In this document: positions 25,023 to 33,657 of the stretch, piece after piece
Layout: the number at the start of each line of letters is the position of its first letter
Position numbering within the stretch: the first letter of the stretch is position 1
Assembly (NCBI GenBank): GCA_029265405.1
Contig: JAJUJI010000008.1
Coordinates: 1 to 64,000, forward strand
Length of the DNA: 64,000 bases
Direction of reading: 5' to 3'
Origin: Clostridiales bacterium
GTDB lineage: Bacteria; Bacillota; Clostridia; Oscillospirales; Oscillospiraceae
Position numbers and translations under genes: made by a program
Notes under the pieces: model-generated
Database searches by the model: none
The model's input: only the letters and a program-made list of their open reading frames with translations
What the model was told of the DNA's origin: nothing

Positions 25023-25508
25023 ATGAACGTAGAACTTGATATCATTCAGACTCAGGATCTTTTGGACGCCCAGGAAGCTCAGGACGACAAAAAGTCCTAC
25101 CTGATTTTTACCGTAAATTCCATAGAATTTGGCATAGATTTGGGAATGGTCAAGGAGATAAACAAGCTCCAGCCGGCCTCCGTCATACCCAACGCAAAGC
25201 CGTATTGCAAGGGGATTATCAACATAAGGGGCACCATCGTTCCGGTCATAGATCTGCGTATAAAGCTCGGCTTCGGGCCGGCGGAATACGACGAGAGGGC
25301 CTGCATAATACTTGTGATGCTTGAGAACGAGAATGTGGGCGTTATAGTGGAAAGGGTTCATGACGTCATCAAGGTATCCAGGGAGGAGCTGCTCGACTGC
25401 CCAGGTTTCGGGGGGGCAGGCTATCAGCGTTATGTATCCAAAATAGCCGCAACGGGAGACAAAATACGGCAGATACTGGACGTGCGGTCGGTATTTGTAG
25501 AGGGTTGA
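25023..25508 (+). CDS. cheW: Chemotaxis coupling protein CheW
   Basis: 161 residues, one SH3-like CheW domain (YLIFTVNSIEFGIDL at its start, GIINIRGTIVPVIDLR in the middle). It joins receptors to CheA. The start is the ATG at 25023, nine bases after AAGGAG; the ATG at 25005 overlaps that site. It is last in the che run and is followed by a strong terminator. Confidence 0.95.
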   Translation: MNVELDIIQTQDLLDAQEAQDDKKSYLIFTVNSIEFGIDLGMVKEINKLQPASVIPNAKPYCKGIINIRGTIVPVIDLRIKLGFGPAEYDERACIILVMLENENVGVIVERVHDVIKVSREELLDCPGFGGAGYQRYVSKIAATGDKIRQILDVRSVFVEG

Positions 25509-25527
25509 CAAGCCTTAAAATGTGCAG

Positions 25528-25564
25528 GACGCCGCGCCCGCTTTAAGCGGGCGCGGCGTCTTTT
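25528..25564 (+). terminator. Rho-independent terminator of the cheC-cheW operon
   Basis: A GC-rich stem of at least 14 bp (GACGCCGCGCCCGC with its complement) followed by TTTT. Confidence 0.9.
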
Positions 25565-25591
25565 GCCGGTACGTCCGTAATTGAAGAACGC

Positions 25592-25620
25592 GGAACGGGC
25601 CCGTTTTCCGGGCCCGTTCC
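25592..25620 (-). terminator. Terminator-like hairpin of the flagellin gene
   Basis: GGAACGGGCCCG and its complement form a 12-bp stem around a 5-base loop, 62 bp after the flagellin stop. The T tract on the minus strand is poor, but it probably acts together with the facing che terminator. Confidence 0.6.
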
Positions 25621-25681
25621 GCCGTTGCATACATTGAGAGTGTTGAAAATAGTGAAGCCGTTTGATTAAGCTGCCGCCTTA

Positions 25682-28003
25682 TCAGCCGAGGAGGGACAGG
25701 ACGCTCTGGGGCTGGGAGTTGGCCTGGGCCAGCATGGAGATGGAGGCCTGCTGGAGTATTCCGGCGTTGGTGAACGCGGTCATCTCCTTGGCCATATCCA
25801 CGTCGCGGATCTGGCTCTCGGCGGCCGTCAGGTTCTCGCTGGAGGTCTCGAGGTTGTTAATCTTGTAGTCCAGGCGGTTCTGGATGGCGCCCAGCGCCGC
25901 GCGCTGAGAGGATACCGTTTTAATCGCCTTGTCGACGGAGGTAAGCGCGCTCTCGGCGCTCTCGCGCGTATTGATGCTGCAGCCGTTTATGCCCAGGTAC
26001 TCGGTGTCCATCCTGTCGATGTTGATGGTCAGCGTATCGCCCTCGTTTGCGCCCACCTGGAAGGTTAGGCCGGCGTTTTCGGTCTTTGTGACCTCGATCT
26101 TTGAAACGGTGTTGCCGAAGGTGTTCTCGTACTTGAACTGTCCGTCTGCGGCAGTGAACTCGATGGCGCTGAGAGCCGTCAGCTTGTTCGCGGCGGTAAC
26201 GTTGGTTGTGCCGTTGACGGCGGTCACGGTGAAGGCGACGTTGCCGTCCTTGTCCTTGAAGGCGTAGTTTTCGGCTGCGCCGGCCGTTCCGTCGGCCGCA
26301 GCAGCGTCTTCCTTATATGTAAAGGTTTCGCTGGTTGTTGTGTTTGTGGCGACTATCTTATAGCCGTCGGATGTGGCTACGGACGTGCCGCCCACATGCC
26401 TGGTTCCGCCCGTGTCGGCGATGTACTTGTCCAGTACCGCCGCGTCGGTGGCGCCTACGGCGTCGTCGCTCCATATGCTGAGGGAAAGCGTCGTGCCGTC
26501 GTTTGCCGTAAATGTGAGGCTGCGGGCAGCGGCGGTAGATGCGGAGGCTGCCGTAAGCGAGGAGGCGTCCTTCGCCAGGGAGTACGTAGTTCCGCCGAGG
26601 GTCACGTCGTACTTGTTGGTCTGGCTGTTGAAGGTGATGGTCGCGTCGTAGGAGGTGCTCGCCGCATCCATGCGGGCGGTGCCGCCGTCGTCCAGTGTAA
26701 GCAGTGTGGTCGCGTCGGCGTCGTTGTCGTCAAGCGAATAGGTGGCGCTGGCCGCGAGGGTGTAGTCGCCCGCCGAAATCGCGCTGGGGTGGGCGACGCT
26801 GACATAAGCGTATTCGTTGGCCGTGCCGGCGATGGTGTTGGTGGCGCCGTCCGTCACTGTGAAAGAGGACTTGGAGGCCATCGTGTCGAGATCCTCGGCG
26901 GTGAGCGCGTCGAACTTGACGGTGACGCCGTTGTCAAAGGCGATCTGCGTGTCGCCGACCTTCAGGGTCACGTTGGAGGCGCCGGTCAGGCTGGCCTGCA
27001 CTTCCTTCTGCTCGGCTATGGCGTCGCTGCCGCCGGAGATGGTGAAGGTGGTCTTGCTGTTGACGAAGCTGTCGCCGAAGAGCTGCAGCTCCTCCGCGCC
27101 GATGTTGTTGACCTTGTAGTTTTTGTTGTTCACTGCGGCGTCGGAAGCAAGGTTGAAGGCGATTGAGAAGGTGTTGGTGCCGTCGGTGAAGTTGGCGGTT
27201 ATGGTGTGGTTTGTGCTGGTGTCGAGGGAGTTCATGTTGATGGTCGCGGTGAACTTCTGGTTCCCGTCGCTGCCGCCTGTGGCGGTGAGCGTAAAGGCGC
27301 CGGCTTCGGTATTGTAGGAAACGTCGGAAATGGTGTAGTTGCCGTTGAGCAGCGAGGAGGCGTCCTGAATGCCCGTCATGCTGCCGGTTGCGGAGGAGAT
27401 GTACGAAGAGAGGGTGTCCTTGCTGACGGTGAGGGTGTCGGCCTTCTTGGCGGCGACGGCGTCGGCCGTCTTGACTACGGAAACCTTGAAGTTGTACATG
27501 CCCGCTGCCGCGTTGCCGACGGAAGCGGAGAGGTTGCCGGTCGCCATGGCGGTGGAGCCGCCTATGCTTGTCTTGGTGGTGGCCAGATCGCCGTTCAGCA
27601 GGCTTTTCTTGTTAAAGGTAGTGTTTGACGCGATGTCGTTCAGCTCCTGCTGAAGCTGGGCAAACTCGTCCTGCAACGCCTGGCGGTCTATGCTTTCGTT
27701 GGTGTCGGAGGAGGACTGGACGGCCAGCTCGCGCATCCTCTGGAGTATCTCGGTGGAGCTGCCCAGGGCGCCTTCAGCCGTCTGGACCAGCGATATTGCG
27801 TCCTGCGCGTTGGCGGAGGCCTTGTCGAGGCCGCGGATCTGGGCGCGCATCTTTTCCGAGATGGCAAGGCCGGCGGCGTTGTCGGCGGCGGAGTTGATGG
27901 CGTAGCCGGAAGAGAGCTTCTCGACCGACGACGCTATCTTGTTGTTGTTCTTGGTGTACTGGGTAAAGGTGTTCAGCGCGGTAAGGTTGGTGTTGATACG
28001 CAT
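25682..28003 (-). CDS. fliC: Flagellin, unusually large
   Basis: 773 residues from the ATG at 28003 (AAGGAGG upstream; the frame is open further up but without support). The conserved N-terminal D0/D1 part (MRINTNLTALNT, LSSGYAINSAADNAAGLA) covers about 150 residues, and the C-terminal part (GAIQNRLDYKINNL to SQPQSVLSLLG) about 110. Between them are about 500 Thr-, Ser-, Ala- and Asp-rich residues of presumed surface-exposed D2/D3 domains, where many flagellins have 0-250. It is exported through the flagellum with FliS and polymerises under FliD. Expression is from a sigma-28-type promoter with a leader of about 95 bases. Confidence 0.95.
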   Translation of the reverse strand: MRINTNLTALNTFTQYTKNNNKIASSVEKLSSGYAINSAADNAAGLAISEKMRAQIRGLDKASANAQDAISLVQTAEGALGSSTEILQRMRELAVQSSSDTNESIDRQALQDEFAQLQQELNDIASNTTFNKKSLLNGDLATTKTSIGGSTAMATGNLSASVGNAAAGMYNFKVSVVKTADAVAAKKADTLTVSKDTLSSYISSATGSMTGIQDASSLLNGNYTISDVSYNTEAGAFTLTATGGSDGNQKFTATINMNSLDTSTNHTITANFTDGTNTFSIAFNLASDAAVNNKNYKVNNIGAEELQLFGDSFVNSKTTFTISGGSDAIAEQKEVQASLTGASNVTLKVGDTQIAFDNGVTVKFDALTAEDLDTMASKSSFTVTDGATNTIAGTANEYAYVSVAHPSAISAGDYTLAASATYSLDDNDADATTLLTLDDGGTARMDAASTSYDATITFNSQTNKYDVTLGGTTYSLAKDASSLTAASASTAAARSLTFTANDGTTLSLSIWSDDAVGATDAAVLDKYIADTGGTRHVGGTSVATSDGYKIVATNTTTSETFTYKEDAAAADGTAGAAENYAFKDKDGNVAFTVTAVNGTTNVTAANKLTALSAIEFTAADGQFKYENTFGNTVSKIEVTKTENAGLTFQVGANEGDTLTINIDRMDTEYLGINGCSINTRESAESALTSVDKAIKTVSSQRAALGAIQNRLDYKINNLETSSENLTAAESQIRDVDMAKEMTAFTNAGILQQASISMLAQANSQPQSVLSLLG

Positions 28004-28104
28004 AATTTTTCCTCCTTGAATTTTCAGGGCGGCGTCCGTGCCGCTCCTTTTTTTGCCTTCATTCGGTCGGCGGAATCGTTTGCGATTTCCGCTCCCGACA
28101 ATAT
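28004..28104 (-). other. 5' leader of the flagellin mRNA
   Basis: About 95 bases between the presumed start point and the ATG. It holds two hairpins, GCGGC with GCCGC (about 28027-28044) and CGGAAATCG with CGATTCCG (28071-28091), several GGA motifs and the ribosome site AAGGAGG. In Bacillus subtilis CsrA blocks the corresponding leader of hag and FliW relieves it. FliW and CsrA are both encoded in this window. Confidence 0.45.
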
Positions 28105-28131
28105 ATATCGTCAAAATCTAGAATAAATTTA
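28105..28131 (-). promoter_or_regulatory. Sigma-28-type promoter of the flagellin gene
   Basis: On the minus strand TAAA (28131-28128), exactly 15 bp, GACGATAT (28112-28105), against TAAA-N15-GCCGATAA: 10 of 12 matches. It is the best FliA-type site in the window. Confidence 0.8.
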
Positions 28132-28370
28132 TAGAGAAGCATAAAAAATGCGCCAAAAGCGTAAGGCCGACCCGTGCATGCGGCAAGTATGCATGAATTT
28201 GCACATAAAGATGAAGCTTTTACAAAAACGCGCTTTTTTCCGGCGCTCCGCCCCCGGAGGCTTATGTTGCCTTTGCGTGCTAATCTATTTGTTTGCATTA
28301 ATAAATAGTTAATTGAATAAAACATAATATTAAATCAATATACAAAATAAAGGTAAAAAAAACAAAAAAA

Positions 28371-28408
28371 ATACCCAAATTTACATTTTGGATATTGATT
28401 TTTTTTAT
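28371..28408. terminator. Bidirectional terminator-like hairpin in an AT-rich spacer
   Basis: ATA-CCAAA pairs with TTTGG-TAT with one mismatch; an A8 tract precedes it and T8 follows. It stands alone between the divergent fliC and fliF transcription units, with no gene on either strand for it to end. The surrounding 28300-28520 is far richer in A and T than the rest of the window. Confidence 0.5.
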
Positions 28409-28582
28409 TTGTTGTTGTAATATCAAAACAAGATAATCACTACATAAAAATACATAATATGACAAAAGCTAAAAAAGCTAACGTTTACTTTAGCATACAA
28501 TTTATTTATGCACTTTTATGCAGCATTCTCCACTGCGGTATTTTGTCAGAGCGCAAGAACCGGGCAGATACGAGGTCCTGAT

Positions 28583-28612
28583 TTTACCGCCCGATAAAAT
28601 TATGAATATTTT
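28583..28612 (+). promoter_or_regulatory. Promoter region of the fliF operon
   Basis: CCCGATAA at 28590-28597 matches 7 of 8 positions of a sigma-28 -10 box, but a TAAA at the right distance is missing. An alternative sigma-A reading is TTTACC (28583-28588), 18 bp, TATTTT (28607-28612), which would start inside the aptamer. The first fits the riboswitch start better. Neither is strong. Confidence 0.35.
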
Positions 28613-28701
28613 ACTGGCAAACCCGTCAAAAGGCGGGGACGCAAAGCCACGGGTCTAAGGCGAGAGCTATGATAGCCGGGTTGCACCGATTAGTCAGTAG
28701 C
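28612..28701 (+). promoter_or_regulatory. c-di-GMP-I (GEMM) riboswitch of the fliF flagellar operon
   Basis: The aptamer core is plain: GGCAAACCC, then GGGGACGCAAAGCC, then GGGTCTAAGG, then GATAGCCGGGTTGC, which are the conserved blocks of the GEMM-I class with its tetraloop and receptor arms. TACTG at the start can pair with CAGTA at the end as the closing stem. The class binds cyclic di-GMP. It precedes fliF and so may set transcription of the whole flagellar run. The closing stem touches the 5' arm of the terminator that follows, so switching by termination is likely, but I cannot tell on from off. Confidence 0.93.
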
Positions 28702-28727
28702 CAAGCGTTGCTGGCTTAAAATTTTTA
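28699..28727 (+). terminator. Terminator of the riboswitch expression platform
   Basis: AGCCA-GC and GC-TGGCT pair with one bulged A around a GTT loop, then TTAAAATTTTTA. It starts right at the aptamer end and 64 bp before fliF. Confidence 0.7.
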
Positions 28728-28790
28728 TGGCAAAAATTGCATTAATTGCCTGAAGTCCCTAATAAAACCGGGGAGAGTGAAATATATAGA

Positions 28791-30428
28791 ATGCCTGAAA
28801 GCATCAAGTCGGCCTTTAGCAGGCTTTCGGAGTTTATTAAAAAGGCGGATAGGAAAAAGCTTGTCATAATAAGCCTGGCGGTTGTGCTGGCTGTGGCGGC
28901 CGGCGTGATCATTGCAGTTTTGCTCAACAGGACCAAGTACACGGTGCTCTTTTCCAGCCTGAGCGCTGAAGAGGCCGGAAGCATACTGACCAAGCTGGAG
29001 GGAATGGGAATAGACGCCAAGGCTCAGGGGGCCGATACCATCCTCGTTCCCGCCGAACAGGCCGACGATTTGAGGATGCAGCTTGCCGGCGAAGGCTATC
29101 CGCAGACGGGGCTTAATTACGATTTGTTTTCCAGCTCGTCAGCCATAGGCTCCACAGACCTGCAGCAGCAGACATATCTGCAATATCAGCTTCAGGAAAA
29201 CATGCGCGCCACCATAAACAGGATGAGCAAGGTCAAGGATTCCATAGTCATAGTCAATCTTGCCTCAAGCTCCTCCTATGTTCTGACCGAAAATACTTCG
29301 GAAGCCAGAGCGGCCGTGCTTCTCAATCTGGAGAACGGGCAGGAGCTGACAAGCAAGGAGGCCAGAACCATAGGACAGTTTGTCCTTAAATGCGTTCCCA
29401 AGCTGAGCATAGAAAACATCAGCATAGTCGACAGCAATATGAACTACTACAACATTGCGGACGAAAAAGAAGAGGAAGACGACGTGCCCTATACCGACAC
29501 GATGCGCGAGCTTACGGAGCAGCTTAAGCAGACGCTCAAGGGCCAGGTGCTGAATGTGCTCGAACCTGCGATAGGAAAGGGGAATGTGGCGGTTTCCGTA
29601 AACCTGAATCTGGACTTTGACAAGAAAACCGTAAATTCCGTCGAATACGGCCCGCCCATAGAGGGAGAAACGCAGGGCATGTACAGAAGCAGCGAGGAAA
29701 GCGTGGAGTCCAGCGACAGCGGCTACTCAAGCGGCGGGGTGCAGACTAACACGAACCAAAACGAAATAACCGACTATGCCCCCAGCTCTCAAAATACCGA
29801 GGCGACACGCAGCGAAACAAAGACATATAATTACGAGCTGAATCAAATAGAGACGCAGATCGAAAAAGCGCAGGGCGAAATCAAAGAGCTGAGCGTAGCC
29901 GTTCTGGTTAACAGCAACATAGCGGGAATCGCGGACTACGCAGACACCATTGAGAACCTGGTTTCCAAGGCCGTTGGCGTTGAGCCCGACTCGATATCCG
30001 TGGAGCTCATGCCCTTTGCTGAGGCCGGAGATGCCTTGGGCCTCGATGGGGGCGACTTCGGAGATTATTTTGATGAATTGAATAAGACTGCGGCAGGAAT
30101 AAGCAGGCAGAAACTCATCAACACCGTAGTCATCTGCCTCACGCTTATTATTATCGTCATAATTTTGCTGAACTTTATGGCAAGGAAAATACAAATTTTC
30201 CGGGGCGGCCATTATTTGAGCGCTTCGGAGGCGCCGGGCGAATATTTGGATATGGGTGTGGAGTCTGGGGTTGAAGGCGGAGAAAAGGCCGTTGCCGAGC
30301 GTATTGACTATCTTAAGGACATGAAGCTCGGAGGAGGCCAGGAGATAGAAAAGGTGGAGCAGCTCTTGAATGAAGCTCCCGAGGCGTTTATACAGACTCT
30401 GCGCTCCTGGCTGAACGAGGAAGACTGA
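28791..30428 (+). CDS. fliF: Flagellar MS-ring protein FliF
   Basis: 545 residues from the ATG at 28791 (MPESIKSAFS); an in-frame TTG at 28746 lies before the GGGGAGAG site. Two membrane helices (about 27-48 and 440-460) flank the ring-building domains. The C-terminal tail, which binds FliG, ends in SWLNEED. It forms the membrane ring on which the rotor and exporter are built. It is the first gene after the c-di-GMP riboswitch. Confidence 0.96.
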   Translation: MPESIKSAFSRLSEFIKKADRKKLVIISLAVVLAVAAGVIIAVLLNRTKYTVLFSSLSAEEAGSILTKLEGMGIDAKAQGADTILVPAEQADDLRMQLAGEGYPQTGLNYDLFSSSSAIGSTDLQQQTYLQYQLQENMRATINRMSKVKDSIVIVNLASSSSYVLTENTSEARAAVLLNLENGQELTSKEARTIGQFVLKCVPKLSIENISIVDSNMNYYNIADEKEEEDDVPYTDTMRELTEQLKQTLKGQVLNVLEPAIGKGNVAVSVNLNLDFDKKTVNSVEYGPPIEGETQGMYRSSEESVESSDSGYSSGGVQTNTNQNEITDYAPSSQNTEATRSETKTYNYELNQIETQIEKAQGEIKELSVAVLVNSNIAGIADYADTIENLVSKAVGVEPDSISVELMPFAEAGDALGLDGGDFGDYFDELNKTAAGISRQKLINTVVICLTLIIIVIILLNFMARKIQIFRGGHYLSASEAPGEYLDMGVESGVEGGEKAVAERIDYLKDMKLGGGQEIEKVEQLLNEAPEAFIQTLRSWLNEED

Positions 30429-30470
30429 AACTGGCGGCTCGGCCCGGGCCGGTGCGATCCAGTAATTAAT

Positions 30471-30486
30471 GGCGCTTGCAAGCGCC
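30471..30486. repeat. Palindrome in the fliF-fliG gap
   Basis: GGCGCTTGCAAGCGCC, perfect over 16 bp, just upstream of the fliG ribosome site; GGCCCGGGCC lies 30 bp before it. Without T tracts these are not terminators; they may shape mRNA processing or translation. Confidence 0.4.
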
Positions 30487-30502
30487 GGGATGGTTGATTT
30501 GA

Positions 30503-31516
30503 ATGTCTGCGCAGTCGAGAAAACTGACTAAAAGAGAAAAGGCGGCGATTTTGCTCATCGCGCTGGGGAAAAATCACGCCGCACAGATATACAAGCATCT
30601 TACGGAGGATGAAATAGCGGCGCTTACCCTAGTAATAACGACCATAAGCCGCGTCACCACGGAAGAAAGAAACGAGGTCCTGACGGAGTTTTTCGAAACA
30701 TGCCTCGCCCAGAAGTATGTATCCGAGGGAGGGCTGGATTATGCCCGCAGCGTGCTCAATAAGGCGCTGGGTGAAGCGAAGGCGTCCGAAATCCTCAACA
30801 AGCTTACCGAAACGCTTCAGGTTAGGCCCTTTGAGATGCTCAGGAGGGCCGAGCCCGGCCAGATATTCCACCTTATTTCAAACGAAAACCCGCAGACCAT
30901 AGCCCTGCTGCTCTCTTACCTGGAGCCAAAGAAGGCCGCAAACGTGCTGATTTCGCTCCCGAGCGAGGTCCAGGTGGAGGTAATATCCAGAATGGCGAAC
31001 ATGGAGAGCGTTATACCCGAGTACATAAGAGAGGTGGAAATGGTCTTTGAGCAAAAAATGGCAAAAATGGGCACCAGCGACCAGACCATGGTGGGCGGCA
31101 TAGACGCCGTAGTCCAGATCATCAACTATGTCGACAGGGCCACGGAAAAGAACATACTCGAAAGCCTCGACATGACAGACGCTGAGCTGTCCGAAAGCAT
31201 CAAGCGTAACATGTTCGTATTTGAAGATATTGTCAAGCTGACCTCCATGGCCGTGCAGACGGTGCTCAAGCAGGTGGACGTTTCGGATATAGCCGTAGCG
31301 CTCAAGGGCGCGACGCCGGAGGTCAAGAGCTTCATCATGAGCAACATAAGCAAGAGGCTCCAGGAGATAATTACCGACGAGCTCGAGGTAATGGGCCCGA
31401 TGAAGATAAGGGACGTCGAGAACGCGCAGCAGAAGATAGTCAATACAGTAAGAGCGCTTGAAGAAAGCGGAGAAATTGTGATTTCAAGGGGTGACGACGC
31501 CGATGTCCTCATTTAG
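30503..31516 (+). CDS. fliG: Flagellar motor switch protein FliG
   Basis: 337 residues with the usual three armadillo-like domains. The N-terminal part binds FliF, the middle part has the EHPQ-like sequence ENPQTIALLLSYL, and the C-terminal torque helix region follows GGIDAVVQIINYVDRATEKN. It is the rotor part that meets MotA. Its last 14 bp overlap the start of fliH. Confidence 0.97.
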   Translation: MSAQSRKLTKREKAAILLIALGKNHAAQIYKHLTEDEIAALTLVITTISRVTTEERNEVLTEFFETCLAQKYVSEGGLDYARSVLNKALGEAKASEILNKLTETLQVRPFEMLRRAEPGQIFHLISNENPQTIALLLSYLEPKKAANVLISLPSEVQVEVISRMANMESVIPEYIREVEMVFEQKMAKMGTSDQTMVGGIDAVVQIINYVDRATEKNILESLDMTDAELSESIKRNMFVFEDIVKLTSMAVQTVLKQVDVSDIAVALKGATPEVKSFIMSNISKRLQEIITDELEVMGPMKIRDVENAQQKIVNTVRALEESGEIVISRGDDADVLI

Positions 31517-32303
31517 GATCGACAGGCAGTATGTTTCCTTTGTCTCGGCGGAGGCGCACTCAGTTGCCGCCGCGGGAAGGAACGACGAGGCTTATGCGGA
31601 TATAGGCGATAAACAGCCCGATGCCAGCCTTGCCGCGGAGGAGTTTAAAAAGCGGTGCGAGCAGCTCAGGGAGCGGATTATCAAGGACGCGGAGGAAAAG
31701 GCCGACCAGATTATGACCGCCGCCGAAAACGAGGCGGCAAGGATAAAGGCCGAAGCGGAGAAAAGGGCGGCCAGTCTCATAGAGGAAGCCGGAGCAAAGG
31801 CGGAGCAGATTAAAAGCAAGGCCAGAGCCGAGGGCTACGACGAGGGACTGAAAAGCGCCGAAAAGGAAAACGAGGCAAAACGCAGGGAAGCCAGGGATTG
31901 CCTGACCGCTCTGCAAAAAAGCCTGAGAGATGCCTATTCGCAGCTTGTGGAGAGCCTGAGGGACGAGGTTGTCGCCCTTGTATTCGGTGTGGTCAGGAAG
32001 ATCATAGGCGTCAAGCTGAGCGAATCGGACGAGGTATTCATGGGGCTTATCAATAACGCCATAGAGGAATTGAAGCATGCCGGCACGGCGTCCATACATA
32101 TAAGCTCGGAGGATTACAGGCGCTATTTCGGCAAGGATCAGCCCGCGGAGCAGAGCGGCAGGGTAAAGGTCAGCGTTGTCGAAGAAGAGGATTACGCGTG
32201 CGGAGACCTGGTCGTTGAGTCGGAGGGGGAAATACTTGATTACAGCATAGGAAGGCAGCTTGAGCGCCTGGAAAAGGTATTCAGGGAGGCTGGAAAAGCC
32301 TGA
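31503..32303 (+). CDS. fliH: Flagellar export ATPase regulator FliH
   Basis: 266 residues from the ATG at 31503, which overlaps the fliG end; GGGGTG lies upstream. The N-terminal half is a long Ala/Glu/Lys coiled coil (AEEKADQIMTAAENEAARIKA in part), and the C-terminal half is the globular FliH/V-ATPase E-subunit-like domain. It binds FliI and holds it at the export gate. Confidence 0.93.
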   Translation: MSSFRIDRQYVSFVSAEAHSVAAAGRNDEAYADIGDKQPDASLAAEEFKKRCEQLRERIIKDAEEKADQIMTAAENEAARIKAEAEKRAASLIEEAGAKAEQIKSKARAEGYDEGLKSAEKENEAKRREARDCLTALQKSLRDAYSQLVESLRDEVVALVFGVVRKIIGVKLSESDEVFMGLINNAIEELKHAGTASIHISSEDYRRYFGKDQPAEQSGRVKVSVVEEEDYACGDLVVESEGEILDYSIGRQLERLEKVFREAGKA

Positions 32304-32324
32304 GGGGAGGCTTTGCGGTAAGTC

Positions 32325-33644
32325 ATGCGGGATTTAATGCGGATAAGCTTTCAGAAGTACCACGATATACTCAAAAACATAGATACCGTCGAGCGTATTG
32401 GCAAGGTTATGAAGGTCGTCGGCCTGACCGTCGAGTCCAACGGCCCGGAAGTAAATATTGGAAGCATCTGCCGCATCTTTCACGCCTCCGGAGAAAAATA
32501 CGTTGAGGCAGAGGTCGTGGGCTTCAAGGATCAGCGGGTGCTGCTCATGCCTCTTGGCGATATGTCCGGCATAGGCTTCGGCAGCAGGGTCATCTCCACA
32601 GGTCAGTCGCTCCAGGTGCCAGTGTCCGAAAAGCTGGTGGGCAGGATACTGGACGCGCTGGGCAATCCCATGGACGGGGGACAGCCGATAGCGCCCGAGC
32701 TATATTATCCGGTGGACAACGCCCCTCCCAACCCGCTCGACAGGGCGGAAATAAAGGCTGAATTTCCGCTCGGCATACGCGCCATCGACGGGCTTTTAAC
32801 GGTGGGGCAGGGCCAGAGACTGGGCATATTTGCCGGCAGCGGAGTCGGAAAAAGCACGCTGCTGGGCATGATAGCCCGGAACGCCGTTGCCGATGTCAAC
32901 GTTATAGTGCTGGTGGGCGAGCGCGGCAGGGAGGTCAAGGACTTCATCAACAACAGCCTGGGCGCGGCGGGCCTGAGCAAGTCGGTCCTCATTGTCGCCA
33001 CCTCCGACCAGCCGGCCCTGCTAAGGCTGAAGGCGGCGATGGTGGGCACCAGCATCGCGGAGTATTTCAGGGACCGGGGCAAAAAGGTGCTCCTTTTGAT
33101 GGATTCGCTGACAAGGTTCGCTATGGCCCAGCGCGAGATAGGCATGGCGATCGGCGAGCCGCCGATATCCAGAGGCTTTCCTCCCTCGGTATATTCCATA
33201 CTGCCGAAGCTGCTCGAGCGGTCCGGCAACTCAGACAAAGGCTCCATAACGGGCCTATATACTGTGCTCGTGGAAGGCGACGATATGAACGAGCCGATTT
33301 CCGATACCGTGAGGGGCATACTGGACGGGCATATAGTCCTCTCCAGAGCGCTGGCAACCAGCAACCATTATCCTGCAATAGACGTTCTGGAGAGCATAAG
33401 CAGGGTTATGAAGGAAATAGTCGCCAAGGAGCACTATCAAAAGGCTTCGTATATAAAAAATTTGATGGCCGTTTACAGGAAGGCCAGGGATCTGATAGAG
33501 ATAGGGACCTATAGAGCCGGAACGAGCGCGGAAATTGACGAGGCCGTCAGGCTCAACGGTGCAATAAACGAATTTTTAAGGCAGAACGTGGATGACGTGT
33601 CCTCCTACGAGGAAATCCTCAGACGCATGGAAGAGATAAGGTAG
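32325..33644 (+). CDS. fliI: Flagellar export ATPase FliI
   Basis: 439 residues, related to the F1 beta subunit. Walker A is GSGVGKST, the catalytic Glu lies in VGERGREV, and Walker B is VLLLMDSLTRFA. It unfolds and delivers export substrates to the gate. The ATG at 32325 is used, 21 bp after fliH; an ATG at 32337 is a possible alternative. Confidence 0.97.
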   Translation: MRDLMRISFQKYHDILKNIDTVERIGKVMKVVGLTVESNGPEVNIGSICRIFHASGEKYVEAEVVGFKDQRVLLMPLGDMSGIGFGSRVISTGQSLQVPVSEKLVGRILDALGNPMDGGQPIAPELYYPVDNAPPNPLDRAEIKAEFPLGIRAIDGLLTVGQGQRLGIFAGSGVGKSTLLGMIARNAVADVNVIVLVGERGREVKDFINNSLGAAGLSKSVLIVATSDQPALLRLKAAMVGTSIAEYFRDRGKKVLLLMDSLTRFAMAQREIGMAIGEPPISRGFPPSVYSILPKLLERSGNSDKGSITGLYTVLVEGDDMNEPISDTVRGILDGHIVLSRALATSNHYPAIDVLESISRVMKEIVAKEHYQKASYIKNLMAVYRKARDLIEIGTYRAGTSAEIDEAVRLNGAINEFLRQNVDDVSSYEEILRRMEEIR

Positions 33645-33657
33645 CGATAAGCCGCAA

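Noticed and set aside
26396-27166. Long open frame (256 codons) on the plus strand inside the flagellin gene
   Set aside because: It is antisense to fliC, has Gly/Val/Arg-rich low-complexity translation typical of shadows of GC-rich repetitive genes, and no ribosome site.
28243-28282. On the minus strand CACGCAAAGGCAAC and AAGCCTCCGG recall pieces of a c-di-GMP-I aptamer upstream of fliC
   Set aside because: The central GGGACGCAAAGCC block and the second arm are missing, and the piece lies upstream of the sigma-28 promoter, so it would not be in the flagellin mRNA.
28004-28790. A protein-coding gene in the long gap between fliC and fliF
   Set aside because: All six frames are broken or lack start signals; the gap is explained by two promoters, a leader, a riboswitch and a terminator, apart from the lone hairpin reported.
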